Shown here one piece after another: positions 45,755 to 56,103 of a stretch of DNA of 64,000 nucleotides (its first letter is position 1; each line of letters begins with the position of its first letter). The stretch is from the NCBI RefSeq assembly GCF_029814935.1, contig NZ_CP104582.1, positions 1,054,001-1,118,000 on the forward strand, read 5' to 3'. Below the pieces are notes generated by a model. That model was not told where the DNA came from. It saw nothing but the letters and a program-made list of their open reading frames with translations, and did not search any database. The position numbers and the translations under genes were made by a program. The stretch is from Pseudomonas sp. GD03919. Lineage in GTDB: Bacteria > Pseudomonadota > Gammaproteobacteria > Pseudomonadales > Pseudomonadaceae.

Positions 45755-46299
45755 CGATGTTGATGCGAGCGAAGGATTCCACCCTGCTGGTGATCGACCT
45801 GCAGGAACGCCTGTTACCCGCCATCGATGGCGGCGCGGCGGTGGTCGAGCAGGCCACCTGGCTGGTGCGCGTGGCGCAGCGCCTGCAGGTGCCGGTGATC
45901 GCCACCGAGCAATATCCCAAGGGGCTGGGCTACACCGAGCCGGCCCTGCATGAACTGCTGCCAGGCGATGGCCTGCGCGAGAAGATTCATTTTTCCGCCA
46001 CCGCCGGGGCCGGGCTGTTCGATTTGCCCGGTGGCGAGCGCCAGCAGTTCATCGTTTGCGGCACGGAAACCCATGTTTGCGTGCTGCAGACGGTAATGGG
46101 CCTGCTGGCGGCCGGGCGTGAAGTATTCGTGGTGGATGAAGCCGTCGGCTCACGCCGCCCGCGCGACAAGGCGCTGGGCCTGGCTCGCATGGAGCGTGCC
46201 GGGGCGGTGATCGTGTCGCGTGAGATGGTCGCCTTCGAGTGGCTGGAACAGGCTGGCACCGAGCTGTTTCGCGAGGTCAGCAAGGGCTTTATTCGCTGA
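45751..46299 (+). CDS. Isochorismatase-family hydrolase (YcaC-like)
   Basis: 182-residue cysteine hydrolase. The catalytic triad is visible: Asp in LLVIDLQERL, Lys in LREKIHFSA and Cys in GTETHVCVLQTVMGLL. Closest in pattern to the YcaC/nicotinamidase-like hydrolases; substrate unknown. Its start overlaps the sbcC stop, so expression is coupled, although no link in function is apparent. Confidence 0.9.
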   Translation: MTMLMRAKDSTLLVIDLQERLLPAIDGGAAVVEQATWLVRVAQRLQVPVIATEQYPKGLGYTEPALHELLPGDGLREKIHFSATAGAGLFDLPGGERQQFIVCGTETHVCVLQTVMGLLAAGREVFVVDEAVGSRRPRDKALGLARMERAGAVIVSREMVAFEWLEQAGTELFREVSKGFIR

Positions 46300-46321
46300 T
46301 CATTGACTGCTCATTTTGGGG

Positions 46322-46389
46322 GGGGCCCGCCTTCGCGGGGATGACGGCTGTCTGGAAGTTTCGTCATTCCCGCGCAGGCGGGAATCCAG
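46322..46389. repeat. Inverted pair, cccgcc-gatgacg class
   Basis: cccgccttcgcggggatgacg facing cgtcattcccgcgcaggcggg, a dispersed intergenic repeat in this genus. Its right arm encodes the last residues of the broken gene on the minus strand. Confidence 0.8.
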
Positions 46390-46930
46390 GCACCCCGTTT
46401 TTTCGGTTATGGCGCGGCATTTCCGGCACGGGCTGGTAGTGGCCAGGCTGCAGATCGTCGAAGTACTGCTGGTAACGGCCGTCGTCGCGAAACTGCTGCA
46501 GGCGGGCGTTGAAGCGTTCGCGTAGCACGTCGCTTTGCGCCAGTTGCCTGGGCAGCATCAGGTAACTGCGATTGACCAGCAGCGGCTTGCGGTGATGGGT
46601 GATGCGCTCGGCCTCCGCGCTGCTGAACGTGTTGCGCAGCGCGGCGTAACCGACATTGATCTCCTGCGGGTAGAGCCCCACGCGCTTCTTGAGCAGCTTT
46701 TCGAAGTTCTGTCGGTCGCTGGAGACCCGTTCGAGGCGTACCTTGCCTTTGGCGAGAAAGGCATCGAACGCCGGCCCATAGCTGTATTCCAGGCCGCCGC
46801 CGAGGGTCATGCCGCTGAGGTCATCGAAGTGCTGCCAGTCGAAGGGCTGCGTTTTCAAGTGAAAGAACACGAACTGTTCATCGAGCAGGGCGCTGCTGAG
46901 CATGGCCGTGGCCGGGCTTTGGCTGGCGCT
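46364..46930 (-). pseudogene. Periplasmic substrate-binding protein, 5'-truncated
   Basis: The readable part (ALLDEQFVFFHLKTQPFDWQHFDDLSGMTLGGG..., NFEKLLKKRVGLYPQEINVGYAALR..., DVLRERFNARLQQFRDDGRYQQYFDDL) is the C-terminal two thirds of a SBP_bac_3-like amino-acid-type binding protein of the kind Pseudomonas uses without an adjacent ABC permease. The N-terminal third and signal peptide are gone; upstream sequence is repeat DNA. The 3' end also runs into a repeat (NGVPGFPPARE). Confidence 0.75.
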
Positions 46931-46949
46931 GGGCGGCTGGATGCCCTGG

Positions 46950-47036
46950 TAAGACGAGCAGTGCGCACGGCACATCCTGCGGCCCAACCCGGCATCAACG
47001 GCGCCTCCGGGTAGGGTGCGCAGTGCGCACCAGTAG
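46950..47036. repeat. Repeat debris with gcagtgcgcac copies
   Basis: gagcagtgcgcacggcac and gtagggtgcgcagtgcgcac lie where the 5' end of the binding-protein gene should be. Confidence 0.6.
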
Positions 47037-47039
47037 GTC

Positions 47040-48041
47040 TCAGCGCCAGCGGCTGTCGCGCCAGGCGCAGCGGGCTTGTCCGTCCTTGAACGTCCAGGCC
47101 ACCAGGCGGCTCTGCTTCTGACCCTGAGACATGCCGAGGATGCGTACCTCGACCGCACCGGCCCTGGCCAGCCAGCCTTGCAGCAGTTCAACGTTACCGC
47201 CTTTCGATACCAGGCTGCTGAACCACAGCACCTGCTCGGCGACCTGCGCGCTTTCGCTGGCCATGCGCTTGAGAAAGGCGGCCTCGCCACCGGGGCACCA
47301 CAGCTCGGCCGCCTGCCCGCCGAAGTTGAGTACCGGTAACTGGCGTTTGGGGTCGAGCTTGCCGAGGTTGCGCCATTTGCGCATGCTGCCGCTGCTGGCT
47401 TCGTCGGCGCTGGCGTGGAAGGGCGGGTTGCACAGGGTCAGGTCGATACGCTCCTCGCTGCCCAGCAGGCCGAGGAAGATATGCTCGGCATTGGCCTGCA
47501 GGCGCAGTTCGATACCACTGGCCAGTTGCGAGTTGGCGGTGACGATGGCCCGCGCCGAGGCCAGCGCGGCCGGGGCGATATCGGCGCCGATAAAGTGCCA
47601 GGCGTACTCGCAATGGCCGATCAATGGGTAGATGCAGTTGGCCCCGACGCCGATATCCAGCGCGTGTACCCTGGCGCCGCGAGGTATTTGCCCGTCATTG
47701 TCGGTCGCCAGCAGATCGGCGAGGTTGTGCAAATAGTCGGCGCGACCGGGAATCGGCGGGCACAGGTAGCCGTCGGGTATGTCCCAGTGACGGATGCCGT
47801 AGTACTGCGCCAGCAGCGCGCGATTGAACACCTTGACCGCCGCCGGGTTGGCGAAGTCGATGCTGGGTTTGCCATAGGGGTTGGTGATCACGAACTGGCC
47901 CAACTCGGGGCTGGCCTTGATCAGCGCGGGAAAATCGTAACGCCCCTGGTGACGGTTGCGCGGGTGCAACTGGCCCTTGCTCGGAGCAGTCTTTACAGCG
48001 GCAGGGGCAGGTTTGCGCGGGCGTTTCGGTGGCTTGGGCAT
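47040..48041 (-). CDS. rlmF: 23S rRNA (adenine-1618-N6)-methyltransferase
   Basis: 333 residues of the RlmF/YbiN family, which methylates A1618 of 23S rRNA. SAM-binding [14 protein letters not shown], catalytic NPPF in [15 protein letters not shown], and family blocks [40 protein letters not shown] and [26 protein letters not shown]. The start is the ATG before [12 protein letters not shown], a basic RNA-binding-like leader. Confidence 0.94.
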   Translation of the reverse strand: MPKPPKRPRKPAPAAVKTAPSKGQLHPRNRHQGRYDFPALIKASPELGQFVITNPYGKPSIDFANPAAVKVFNRALLAQYYGIRHWDIPDGYLCPPIPGRADYLHNLADLLATDNDGQIPRGARVHALDIGVGANCIYPLIGHCEYAWHFIGADIAPAALASARAIVTANSQLASGIELRLQANAEHIFLGLLGSEERIDLTLCNPPFHASADEASSGSMRKWRNLGKLDPKRQLPVLNFGGQAAELWCPGGEAAFLKRMASESAQVAEQVLWFSSLVSKGGNVELLQGWLARAGAVEVRILGMSQGQKQSRLVAWTFKDGQARCAWRDSRWR

Positions 48042-48153
48042 GAACGGGCATCGGCGAGTCGGGCGCGCGATTTTCCCATAGTCGGGCCAGGCACGCACTG
48101 CATTCGGGACCAGGGAAGCTGGTGCGCACGGCGCCCCTTACGTTTCTGCTCTT

Positions 48154-48214
48154 GTAGGCGCCCGCTTGCGGGCGATCAGCGGTTGCGGATGATCGCTGGC
48201 AAGCCGGCTCCTAC
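48154..48214. repeat. REP-like inverted pair supplying the stop of the SLC13 gene
   Basis: gtaggcgcccgcttgcgggcgatcagc ... gatcgctggcaagccggctcctac. The final cta is the TAG stop of the permease on the minus strand. Confidence 0.75.
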
Positions 48215-50040
48215 AGCGGGAAAATTATCGGCACCAGCACCACGCTGACGATCATCACCAGCAGGGTAAAGGGCACGCCGACCCGCACGAAGTCACCGAA
48301 GCGGTACTGGCCGGGGCCAAGTACCAGGGTGTTGACCGGCGAGGAGATCGGCGTCATGAACGCCGCCGAGGCCGCCAGGGCCACGGTCATGGCGAACGGC
48401 AGTGGCGACACATCCAGCGCCTGCGCGGTAGCGATGGCCACCGGGGCCATCAGCACCGCCGTGGCGGTGTTGGAGATGAACAGGCCGATCACCGCGGTCA
48501 GCGCGAACAGGCTGGCGAGTATCAGATGCGGCCCGGCATCGCCCAGGCCGCCGACCAGGCCCTGCACGGCCAGCTCGACGCCGCCGGTCTGCTGCAGCGC
48601 CTGGGCGAAGGGCAGCATGCCGACGATGAGAATCAGCGTCGGCCAGTGAATGGCGCGGTAGGCGCTGTCCAGATCGATGCAGCGGAATGCCCCCATCAGC
48701 AGGCAGGCGATCAGTGCGGCCTGCACATTGGGCACCAGCCCGCTGACCATCAAACCCACCATCACTACCAGGCTCAGCAGCGCATAGGGTGCCTTGCGCG
48801 CGGCAGGTGCCACCTCGGCCACTTCCGCTGGTAGGCTGAGCACCAGAAAGTCGCGGCTCAGCCCCTGCAGGCGGTGGATGTCGCGCCAGGCGCCGGCTAC
48901 CAGCAGGGTGTCGGAGGCCTTGAGTTTCTCGTCCACCAGCACGCCTTCCAGCGCCTGGCCCTGACGGCGCAGACCGACCACGTTGAGCTTGTGCCGCGAG
49001 CGAAAACCCAGTTCCTGAATCGTTTTGCCGGGTAGCTGCGACTCCGGCGGCAGTGCCACTTCGGCCAGGCCCAGTTCATGGGCGTGCAGGCTGAAATACG
49101 AATGCGGCAGCGGCATGGGCTCCAGGCCCAGCGCCTGGTAGCTGCCGAGCAGGCCGATGGTGGGGCTGGCGATATCCACCAGCAGTACGTCGCCCGGCTC
49201 CAGCAGGGTATTGCCGCTGGCCATCAGCAGCAGGGTGCGCAGGCGCTGGCGACGTTCGACGGCGATGACGTTGATGCCATGTTCGCGGCGCAGTTGCAGT
49301 TCGTTGAGCACCTGATTGGCCAGGGGCGAGTTGGCGCGCACCTGCAGGCGTCGCTCGCGCTCACCCAGGCGATAGCGCTCGGCCAGATCGGCCAGAGTCA
49401 GGTGTGGCGGTTCGTCGTTGCCTCCTGCTTCGCTGCGCACAAGCCAGCGGCGCGCCAGCAGCATGTAGCCGATACCGAGCAGCAGCACGGTGAGGCCGAT
49501 GGGGGTAAAGGCGAAAAAGTCGAAACCCTCCAGCCCGGCACGGCGCAGTTCGGCATGCACCACCAGGTTGGGCGGGGTGGCCACCAAGGTCAGCATGCCG
49601 CTGATCAGCCCGGCGAAGGCCAGCGGCATCATCAGGCGTGCCGGAGCAATGCGCAGGCGGGCGGCGACGCCGAGTACCACCGGGATGAAGATCGCCACCA
49701 CGCCGGTGGAACTCATCACTGAGCCGAGCCCGGCCACGGCCAGCATCAGCAGAATCAGCAGGCGCGTCTCGCTGCTGCCGGCCTTGGCCACCAGCCAGTC
49801 ACCCAGGCGATAGGCGATGCCGGTGCGCACCAGGCCGTCGCCGATGACGAACAATGCGGCAATCAGGATGACGTTGGCGTCACTGAAACCGGCCAGGGTC
49901 TGTTGCAAGTCGAGTACGCCGGTCAGCGGCAGGGCGACCAGCACCAGCAGGGCGACCACGTCCATGCGCGGTTTGCCGATGACGAAGAGAGTGACGGCGC
50001 CGGCCAGCAGGCCGAGCACCCAGAACAGATCCGGATTCAT
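48211..50040 (-). CDS. SLC13-family permease with TrkA-C domains
   Basis: 609 residues. N- and C-terminal membrane halves of the CitM/ArsB-like type (LFVIGDGLVRTGIAYRLGDWL...GSVMSSTGVVAIFIPVV, and IGLFISNTATAVLMAPVAIA...FMTPISSPVNTLVLGPGQYRFGDFVRVG) flank a cytoplasmic part with two TrkA-C-like domains (residues about 205-290 and 300-385). Likely an ion-coupled anion transporter (sulfate or dicarboxylate); substrate not determinable. Its stop codon lies in a REP element. Confidence 0.9.
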   Translation of the reverse strand: MNPDLFWVLGLLAGAVTLFVIGKPRMDVVALLVLVALPLTGVLDLQQTLAGFSDANVILIAALFVIGDGLVRTGIAYRLGDWLVAKAGSSETRLLILLMLAVAGLGSVMSSTGVVAIFIPVVLGVAARLRIAPARLMMPLAFAGLISGMLTLVATPPNLVVHAELRRAGLEGFDFFAFTPIGLTVLLLGIGYMLLARRWLVRSEAGGNDEPPHLTLADLAERYRLGERERRLQVRANSPLANQVLNELQLRREHGINVIAVERRQRLRTLLLMASGNTLLEPGDVLLVDIASPTIGLLGSYQALGLEPMPLPHSYFSLHAHELGLAEVALPPESQLPGKTIQELGFRSRHKLNVVGLRRQGQALEGVLVDEKLKASDTLLVAGAWRDIHRLQGLSRDFLVLSLPAEVAEVAPAARKAPYALLSLVVMVGLMVSGLVPNVQAALIACLLMGAFRCIDLDSAYRAIHWPTLILIVGMLPFAQALQQTGGVELAVQGLVGGLGDAGPHLILASLFALTAVIGLFISNTATAVLMAPVAIATAQALDVSPLPFAMTVALAASAAFMTPISSPVNTLVLGPGQYRFGDFVRVGVPFTLLVMIVSVVLVPIIFPL

Positions 50041-50072
50041 CGTAATTCCCAGGAGATATGGGACGAATTATC

Positions 50073-50369
50073 TCAGGGATAACCGAGCGTGGTTTTGATC
50101 TGCTGCAGGTTGGCGGCAATCCAGCGTTTGTCGATCGGCCCCCAGTCGCGAATCTGGTAGTGACCGGCGTTGTTGCGTTCGCCCTCGTTCTGCTCGAATT
50201 GGCAGTCGATATCCAGCTCGGAAAGGGCGGCCAGGGTGTCCTGCGCGGTGCGCCTGGGCATGCCGGTAACGTCCATCAGTGCCGGCACACTGACGGCCTG
50301 GCCGCTGTCGATCAGCCAGGCCACGTAGAGGCGACGGTAGAAGCTGGTGCGGGTCTTGCTCGTCTGCAT
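50073..50369 (-). CDS. Winged-helix DNA-binding protein
   Basis: 98 residues with a clear wHTH: YVAWLIDSGQAVSVPALMDVTGMPRRTAQDTLAALSELDIDCQFEQN, then GHYQIRDWGPIDKRWIAANLQQIKTTLGYP. A conserved Pseudomonas-type protein without a known target. It lies upstream of the SLC13 gene on the same strand (32-base gap) and may regulate or be cotranscribed with it. Confidence 0.8.
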   Translation of the reverse strand: MQTSKTRTSFYRRLYVAWLIDSGQAVSVPALMDVTGMPRRTAQDTLAALSELDIDCQFEQNEGERNNAGHYQIRDWGPIDKRWIAANLQQIKTTLGYP

Positions 50370-50515
50370 GAGAAGTCCTTATGCGTTGATCCTCGCCACC
50401 GAAGCCGGCGAATGGCCTGAGCATATAGCCGCTGGCACCGTTGAGGTAGCCCCGCATGCCAGGCCGTCAGCCAATGCCGAGGCGCCGGGCGTTCGGCGGC
50501 GTCACTGCAAATGAC

Positions 50516-51946
50516 TCAAACGGCCGTTTGCACCTTGGGCGGCAGCAGGTAGGCGAGGGCGATGGCCATGACCGGCATGATCAGGTTGAAGAAGCAGTAC
50601 GGCAGGTAGCTTAGCGTAGCCACGCCGAGAGTCGCGGCCATGTAGGCGCCGCAGGTGTTCCACGGTACCAGCACCGAGGTCAGGGTACCGCCGTCTTCCA
50701 GCGCGCGTGACAGGCTGGTCGGTGCCAGCCCGCGCTTCTCGTATTCGGCGCGGTACATGCGCCCCGGCAGCACCAGGGCGATGTACTGGTCGGCGGTGAT
50801 GATGTTGGTACCGATGGTGGTGGTGATGGTGCTGGCGACCAGGCCGCTGTTGCTGCGCACCAGGCGCAGGGCGCTTTGCAGCAGGCGTTGCAGCAGGCCG
50901 AGGCGCTCCAGCACGCCACCGAAGCACATGGCGCAGATGATCAGCCAGACGGTGGTGAGCATGCTGGCCATGCCGCCCTTGGACAGCAGGCCATCGAGTT
51001 CGGCGTTGCCGCTGGCCGATTCATAACCGGCGAACAGCGCAGTCCATACCGTCTTCAGCGGCGCCAGTGCGCCAGCGGCCGGGTCGCTCAGGCGCGCCAT
51101 CACTTCTGGCTGGAACACGATGGCGAATACTGCACCGAGCAGGGCGGCGAGAAATACCGCGGGGAAGGCCGCCCACTGGCGCACGGCGAGCAGCAGCAGG
51201 AGGGCTACCGGTAGCAGCAGGTGCCAGCCGAGGTTGAACTGCGCCTCCAGCGCCGTCAGTACCTCGGCGATGCGGCTGGTGTCATGTTCGGCGCTGGCCT
51301 GCTGGCCGAGGGCGAAGAAGATCGCCAGGGCGATCAGCAGCGCCGGCACAGTGGTGCGCAACATGTTGCGGATATGCGCGAACAGATCGGCGCCGGCAGC
51401 GGCCGGGGCCAGGTTGGTGGTGTCCGACAATGGCGACAGCTTGTCGCCGAAGTAGGCGCCGGAAATGATCGCGCCGGCGGTGATCGCCGGGTCCAGGCCC
51501 AACCCGGCCGCCACGCCCATCAGGCCGATGCCGAGGGTGCCGGCCACCGTCCACGAGCTGCCGATGGACAGTGCGGTGAGCGCGCAGATCAGGCAACTGG
51601 TGAGGTAGAAGTACTCGGCGCTGATCAGCTTCAGGCCCAGCCAGATCATGGTCGGCACCGTGCCGGCGAGAATCCAGGTGCCGATCAGCGCACCGACCGC
51701 CAGCAGGATCAGGTTGGCCTTCATCGCCATATGGATGCCGGCGAGGATGCCTTCCTCGATCTCGGTCCAGCGCAGGCCATTCTTCAGGCCGACCAGGCCG
51801 GCGACGAAGGCGGCGCTCATCAGGGCGATCTGGTTCGGGCCGCTGGAGGAGGCGTCACCGAACAGGTAAACGGAGAGGCTGAGCAGTACGACGAGCACGC
51901 CAATGGGCAGCAAGGCGTCGGACAGGGAAGGGGCACGGGCGGTCAT
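50516..51946 (-). CDS. nhaC: Na+/H+ antiporter, NhaC family
   Basis: 476 residues with 11-12 membrane helices and NhaC blocks: GIHMAMKANLILLAVGALIGTWILAGTVPTMIWLGL, SIGSSWTVAGTLGIGLMGVA, GAIISGAYFGDKLSPLSDTTNLAPA, WLIICAMCFGGVLERLG and LPGRMYRAEYEKRGLAPTSLSRALEDGGTLTSVLVPWNTCGAYMA. It exchanges Na+ for H+ across the inner membrane. Start at MTARAPS; an ATG 27 bases upstream is less likely. Confidence 0.92.
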   Translation of the reverse strand: MTARAPSLSDALLPIGVLVVLLSLSVYLFGDASSSGPNQIALMSAAFVAGLVGLKNGLRWTEIEEGILAGIHMAMKANLILLAVGALIGTWILAGTVPTMIWLGLKLISAEYFYLTSCLICALTALSIGSSWTVAGTLGIGLMGVAAGLGLDPAITAGAIISGAYFGDKLSPLSDTTNLAPAAAGADLFAHIRNMLRTTVPALLIALAIFFALGQQASAEHDTSRIAEVLTALEAQFNLGWHLLLPVALLLLLAVRQWAAFPAVFLAALLGAVFAIVFQPEVMARLSDPAAGALAPLKTVWTALFAGYESASGNAELDGLLSKGGMASMLTTVWLIICAMCFGGVLERLGLLQRLLQSALRLVRSNSGLVASTITTTIGTNIITADQYIALVLPGRMYRAEYEKRGLAPTSLSRALEDGGTLTSVLVPWNTCGAYMAATLGVATLSYLPYCFFNLIMPVMAIALAYLLPPKVQTAV

Positions 51947-52067
51947 GGGTGTTCCGGGGGATCGATCAAACAAGGGGCAGAGGCCGGGGTGGCGCTCTCC
52001 ATAAACGGGGCGGGGGTGTTATCGGGCGGGTTGTGCAAGCTTGCCAGGTCGCTCAGCCGAAGTACCC

Positions 52068-52091
52068 ATGGTGGGCTGAAGCCCACCCTAC
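52068..52091. repeat. Short palindrome, gtagggtgggctt class (inverse orientation)
   Basis: ggtgggctgaagcccaccctac, inverse of the copy between moaD and moaE. Confidence 0.65.
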
Positions 52092-52105
52092 GGGCGGGGC
52101 CCCAC

Positions 52106-52140
52106 AAAAAAGCAAGCCCGCGCCGGTTAGGGCGCGGGCC
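52106..52140 (-). terminator. valS terminator
   Basis: On the minus strand gcccgcgcc-ctaacc-ggcgcgggc followed by ttgctttttt, 21 bases after the valS stop. Confidence 0.9.
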
Positions 52141-52160
52141 TGTGGGGGGGCGCGCGGTGC

Positions 52161-54992
52161 TTAGAGTGCGGCGATCTTGCCGCGCTGCTCAACCATCTTG
52201 GCTAGCGCCTGCTCGGCCTCGGCCAGTTTGGCGCGCTCTTTCTCCAGCACTTCGGCCGGGGCCTTGGCGACGAAGCCTTCGTTGGCCAGCTTGCCGCCAA
52301 CGCGCTTGACCTCACCTTCGAGGCGGGCGACTTCCTTGTCCAGGCGCGCCAGTTCGGCGTCCTTGTCGATCAGCCCGGCCATCGGCACCAGTACTTCCAT
52401 CTCGCCGACCAGGGTGGTGGCGGACATCGGCGCTTCTTCACCGGCAGCCAGTACGTGCACCGATTCCAGTTTGGCCAGCTTGCTCAGCAGCGGCTCGAAG
52501 TCGGCCAGGCGGCGCAGGTCTTCGGCACTGGTGTTGGCGACGATGATGTCGATGCGTTTGGCCATGGAGATCTTCATCTCGCCACGGATCTGGCGTACGC
52601 CGAGCATCAGTTGCTTGACCCACTCGATGTCGCCTTCGGCGGCGGCGTCGATGCGGCTCTCATTGGCTACCGGCCAGGGTTGCAGCATCAGGGTTTCGCC
52701 CTGCACGCCGGCCTGGGCCTTGATGCGCTGCCAGATTTCTTCGGTGATGAAGGGCATGAACGGGTGGGCCAGGCGCAGGATCACTTCCAGCACGCGCACC
52801 AGGGTGCGGCGGGTGCCACGCTGGCGCTCGAGCGGGGCGTTCTCGTCCCACAGCACCGGCTTGACCAGCTCCAGGTACCAGGCGCAGTACTCGTCCCAGA
52901 TGAACTCGTACAGGGTTTGCGCGGCCAGGTCGAAGCGGAAGGCGTCGAGGTGGCGGGTCACGTCAGCCTCGGTGCGCTGCAGGGCGGAGATGATCCAGCG
53001 GTCTACCGGTGACAGCTCGACTGCCTCGCCACCTACGCCGGTGTCCTTGTCATCGGTGTTCTCGATGACGAAGTTGGCGGCGTTCCACAGCTTGTTGCAG
53101 AAGTTGCGGTAACCCTCGACGCGGCCCATGTCGAACTTGATGTCGCGGCCGGTGGAGGCCAGCGCCAGGTTGGTGAAACGCAGGGCGTCGGTGCCGTAGG
53201 CGGCGATGCCGTCGGGGAATTCGGCACGGGTCTGCTTGGCGATCTTCTCGGCCAGCTTGGGCTGCATCATGCCGCTGGTGCGCTTGGCCACCAGGGACTC
53301 GAGGTCGATACCGTCGACGATGTCCAGCGGGTCGAGCACGTTGCCTTTGGACTTGGACATCTTCTGCCCCTGGCCGTCGCGCACCAGGCCGTGCACGTAC
53401 ACGGTCTTGAACGGAATCTGCCCGGTCAGGTGGGTCGACAGCATGATCATTCGCGCGACCCAGAAGAAGATGATATCGAAGCCTGTTACCAGAACATCCG
53501 TGGGGTGGAAGGTCTTGAGGTAGTCGGTCTGCTGCGGCCAGCCGAGGGTGGAGAAGGTCCACAGGCCGGAGCTGAACCAGGTGTCCAGCACGTCTTCGTC
53601 CTGGCGCAGGTTGGCGTCACCGAGGTTGTGCTTGGCGCGTACTTCCGCCTCGTCGCGGCCGACGTAGACGTTGCCGGCATCGTCGTACCAGGCCGGAATG
53701 CGGTGGCCCCACCAGAGCTGACGGCTGATGCACCAGTCCTGGATGTCCCGCATCCAGCTGAAGTACATGTTCTCGTACTGCTTGGGCACGAACTGGATTT
53801 CACCGCTCTCGACCACGGCGATGGCTTTCTCGGCCAGCGGTTTGGTGGAGACGTACCACTGGTCGGTCAGCCAGGGCTCGATCACGGTGCCGGAGCGGTC
53901 GCCTTTCGGCACCTTCAGGGCGTGGTCTTCGATTTTTTCCAGCAGGCCGGCAGCTTCGAAGGCGGCGACGATCTGCTTGCGGGCGACGAAGCGGTCGAGG
54001 CCGGCGTACTCGGCCGGCAGGCTACCGTCGATCTCGGCATTGACGCTGCCGTCGATATTGAACACCTGGGCCTGAGCCAGCACGGCGGCGTTCTTGTCGA
54101 AGATGTTGATCAGCGGCAGGTTGTGGCGCTTGCCCACTTCGTAGTCATTGAAGTCGTGCGCCGGGGTGATCTTCACGCAGCCGGTGCCGAACTCGGGGTC
54201 GCAGTAATCATCGGCGATGATCGGGATACGCCGGCCCACCAGTGGCAGCTCGACGTAGCTGCCGATCAGCGCCTTGTAGCGCTCGTCTTCCGGGTGCACG
54301 GCCACGGCGGAGTCGCCGAGCATGGTTTCCGGGCGGGTGGTGGCGACGATCAGGTAGTCCAGGCCCTCGGCGGTCTTCTTGCCGTCGGCCAGCGGGTAGC
54401 GCAGGTTCCACAGCGAGCCTTTCTCGTCGTGGTTTTCCACTTCCAGGTCGGAGATGGCGGTGTGGAACTTGGTGTCCCAGTTGACCAGGCGCTTGCCACG
54501 ATAGATCAGGCCGTCCTCGTGCAGGCGGACGAAGGCTTCTTTCACGGCTTCGGACAGACCTTCGTCCATGGTGAAGCGCTCGCGCGACCAGTCCACCGAG
54601 CTGCCCAGGCGACGGATCTGGCGGGTGATGGTGCCGCCGGACTGTTCCTTCCACTCCCAGACCTTCTCGAGGAATTTCTCGCGGCCCAGGTCGTGACGAC
54701 CGATGCCGTCGGCGGCCAACTGGCGCTCGACCACCATCTGCGTGGCGATACCCGCGTGGTCGGTGCCTGGCTGCCACAGGGTATTGCGGCCCTGCATGCG
54801 GCGGAAGCGGATCAGGCAGTCCATGATCGAGTTGTTGAAGCCGTGGCCCATGTGCAGGCTGCCGGTGACGTTCGGCGGCGGGATCATGATGGTGTAGGGC
54901 TCGCCCGAGCCTTGCGGGGCGAAATAGCCCTTGGCTTCCCAGTTCTGGTACAGGGCGGTTTCAATGGCGTGCGGCTGGTAGGTCTTGTCCAT
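52161..54992 (-). CDS. valS: Valyl-tRNA synthetase
   Basis: Class I enzyme of 943 residues charging tRNA-Val. HIGH-type motif GSLHMGHG near residue 44 after PPPNVT, KMSKS in [13 protein letters not shown], editing domain with the [19 protein letters not shown] block, and a C-terminal coiled coil ([25 protein letters not shown]). Start at [11 protein letters not shown] is the normal one. It closes the pepA-holC-unknown-valS cluster, the order found in P. aeruginosa. Confidence 0.97.
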   Translation of the reverse strand: MDKTYQPHAIETALYQNWEAKGYFAPQGSGEPYTIMIPPPNVTGSLHMGHGFNNSIMDCLIRFRRMQGRNTLWQPGTDHAGIATQMVVERQLAADGIGRHDLGREKFLEKVWEWKEQSGGTITRQIRRLGSSVDWSRERFTMDEGLSEAVKEAFVRLHEDGLIYRGKRLVNWDTKFHTAISDLEVENHDEKGSLWNLRYPLADGKKTAEGLDYLIVATTRPETMLGDSAVAVHPEDERYKALIGSYVELPLVGRRIPIIADDYCDPEFGTGCVKITPAHDFNDYEVGKRHNLPLINIFDKNAAVLAQAQVFNIDGSVNAEIDGSLPAEYAGLDRFVARKQIVAAFEAAGLLEKIEDHALKVPKGDRSGTVIEPWLTDQWYVSTKPLAEKAIAVVESGEIQFVPKQYENMYFSWMRDIQDWCISRQLWWGHRIPAWYDDAGNVYVGRDEAEVRAKHNLGDANLRQDEDVLDTWFSSGLWTFSTLGWPQQTDYLKTFHPTDVLVTGFDIIFFWVARMIMLSTHLTGQIPFKTVYVHGLVRDGQGQKMSKSKGNVLDPLDIVDGIDLESLVAKRTSGMMQPKLAEKIAKQTRAEFPDGIAAYGTDALRFTNLALASTGRDIKFDMGRVEGYRNFCNKLWNAANFVIENTDDKDTGVGGEAVELSPVDRWIISALQRTEADVTRHLDAFRFDLAAQTLYEFIWDEYCAWYLELVKPVLWDENAPLERQRGTRRTLVRVLEVILRLAHPFMPFITEEIWQRIKAQAGVQGETLMLQPWPVANESRIDAAAEGDIEWVKQLMLGVRQIRGEMKISMAKRIDIIVANTSAEDLRRLADFEPLLSKLAKLESVHVLAAGEEAPMSATTLVGEMEVLVPMAGLIDKDAELARLDKEVARLEGEVKRVGGKLANEGFVAKAPAEVLEKERAKLAEAEQALAKMVEQRGKIAAL

Positions 54993-55089
54993 GCGCGGCG
55001 GGACCCTTTGACGGCTGATCGGAAAAGCCGACAAGTATACCGCTTCTGAGCGCCAAGCCATAAGCCCCGCGCGGCAGAGCAGACCTTTT

Positions 55090-55161
55090 GTAGGAGCCCC
55101 GCCTCGGGGCGAAGCTTTTGCTCTTTGCTGTCTGGCATTCGCCCCGGGGCGGGGCTCCTAC
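55090..55161. repeat. REP-like inverted pair, gtaggag class
   Basis: gtaggagccccgcctcggggcgaagc ... gccccggggcggggctcctac between valS and the upstream gene. Confidence 0.85.
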
Positions 55162-55171
55162 AGGGCAGGGC

Positions 55172-55594
55172 TTACTTGCGTGGCGGCAGCAGACGCGGCA
55201 GGCGGGCTTCGAGGCGGCGCTTGAGTTCAGCCTCGATCTGCGGCACGAAATCGTCGATCACGTCCTGCAGGATCAACTGGGCAGCGGCGCGCAGTTCGCC
55301 ATGCACATGCTGCAGATCGCGGGCGCTGTCAGGCAGGTGCTGCTCGATGCGCTCGCGCAGCGTGCTTGGCGCTGGCTGCGGGGCTGGCGTTGGTTTGGGC
55401 GTCGGCGTGGCATGAAAGGGCGGCGGCGGGCCGGGCGGCGCGCTGACGATATCGGACAGCACGGGGATGCTGTCCGGGTCGAGCGAGTCGATCAGCAGTG
55501 GCGGCTCAGTGCTGTCATCACTCAGCAGCTCGCGTATCGACTCCAGGTCGTGCAGCAACTGAGTGGGCTTTTGTGGCGGCTTGGGGGTGTCCAT
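55172..55594 (-). CDS. Conserved protein between holC and valS, unknown function
   Basis: 140 residues. The N-terminal half is acidic and Pro-rich (PPGPPPPFHATPTPKPTPAPQPAPS), probably disordered; the C-terminal half is helical (TLRERIEQHLPDSARDLQHVHGELRAAAQLILQDVIDDFVPQIEAELKRRLEARLPRLLP). It matches by position the hypothetical gene between holC and valS in P. aeruginosa. ATG taken at MDTPKPPQ. Confidence 0.8.
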   Translation of the reverse strand: MDTPKPPQKPTQLLHDLESIRELLSDDSTEPPLLIDSLDPDSIPVLSDIVSAPPGPPPPFHATPTPKPTPAPQPAPSTLRERIEQHLPDSARDLQHVHGELRAAAQLILQDVIDDFVPQIEAELKRRLEARLPRLLPPRK

Positions 55595-55653
55595 GGTTAT
55601 CGGCGCAGCGAGAAAAGGGCAGAAGTAGCCTGAAGTGTGAGCGCCGACGGCCA

Positions 55654-56073
55654 CTAAAGTTCGACGCGCTGCGGATCATACCCGCGCTGGCGGTAGGTGC
55701 GGAAATTCTCGCGACAGGCGCTCAGCAACTCGGGCTGCTGATTGACGATCTCGATGATGCGGGAAAAGCGCTCGATATGCGGCGACAGGCTGCTGCCGAG
55801 GTTGATCAGTACGCCCTGTTCGCGGCTTGGCGCTTCGTCGATACCCAATGCCACGGGCGACAGCGGCGCATCGCGGTGCAGGTCATGTGGCACGAAGCGT
55901 TCGGCCTTGAACCGCCAGAGCATCTCATCGAGTTCGCCGCACTGCGCTTCGTCACTGCCGCGCAAGAATACCGGCAGGCCGGCGCTCCAGGCCTTGAGCG
56001 CCAGTTGGCAGGCCGCGCGCAGGCGGCCTGCGGCGTCGCTGGAGGAGAGAACGTAAAACTCGATTTTGGGCAT
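55654..56073 (-). CDS. holC: DNA polymerase III subunit chi
   Basis: 139 residues of the clamp-loader accessory protein that contacts SSB. Family blocks: EFYVLSSSDAAGRLRAACQLALKAWSAGLPVFLRG, DEMLWRFKAERFVPHDL, GVLINLGSSL and RIIEIVNQQPELLSACRENFRTYRQRGYDPQRVEL. It lies between pepA and valS, as in other gammaproteobacteria. Confidence 0.93.
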   Translation of the reverse strand: MPKIEFYVLSSSDAAGRLRAACQLALKAWSAGLPVFLRGSDEAQCGELDEMLWRFKAERFVPHDLHRDAPLSPVALGIDEAPSREQGVLINLGSSLSPHIERFSRIIEIVNQQPELLSACRENFRTYRQRGYDPQRVEL

Positions 56074-56103
56074 GGCGGGCTTTCGACGGTGAAAAGGGCA
56101 GTT

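Noticed and set aside
53391..55049. 552-residue plus-strand frame opposite valS
   Set aside because: Antisense shadow of a clearly real gene; no start signal and Val/Gly/Asp/His composition typical of reverse GC-rich coding.
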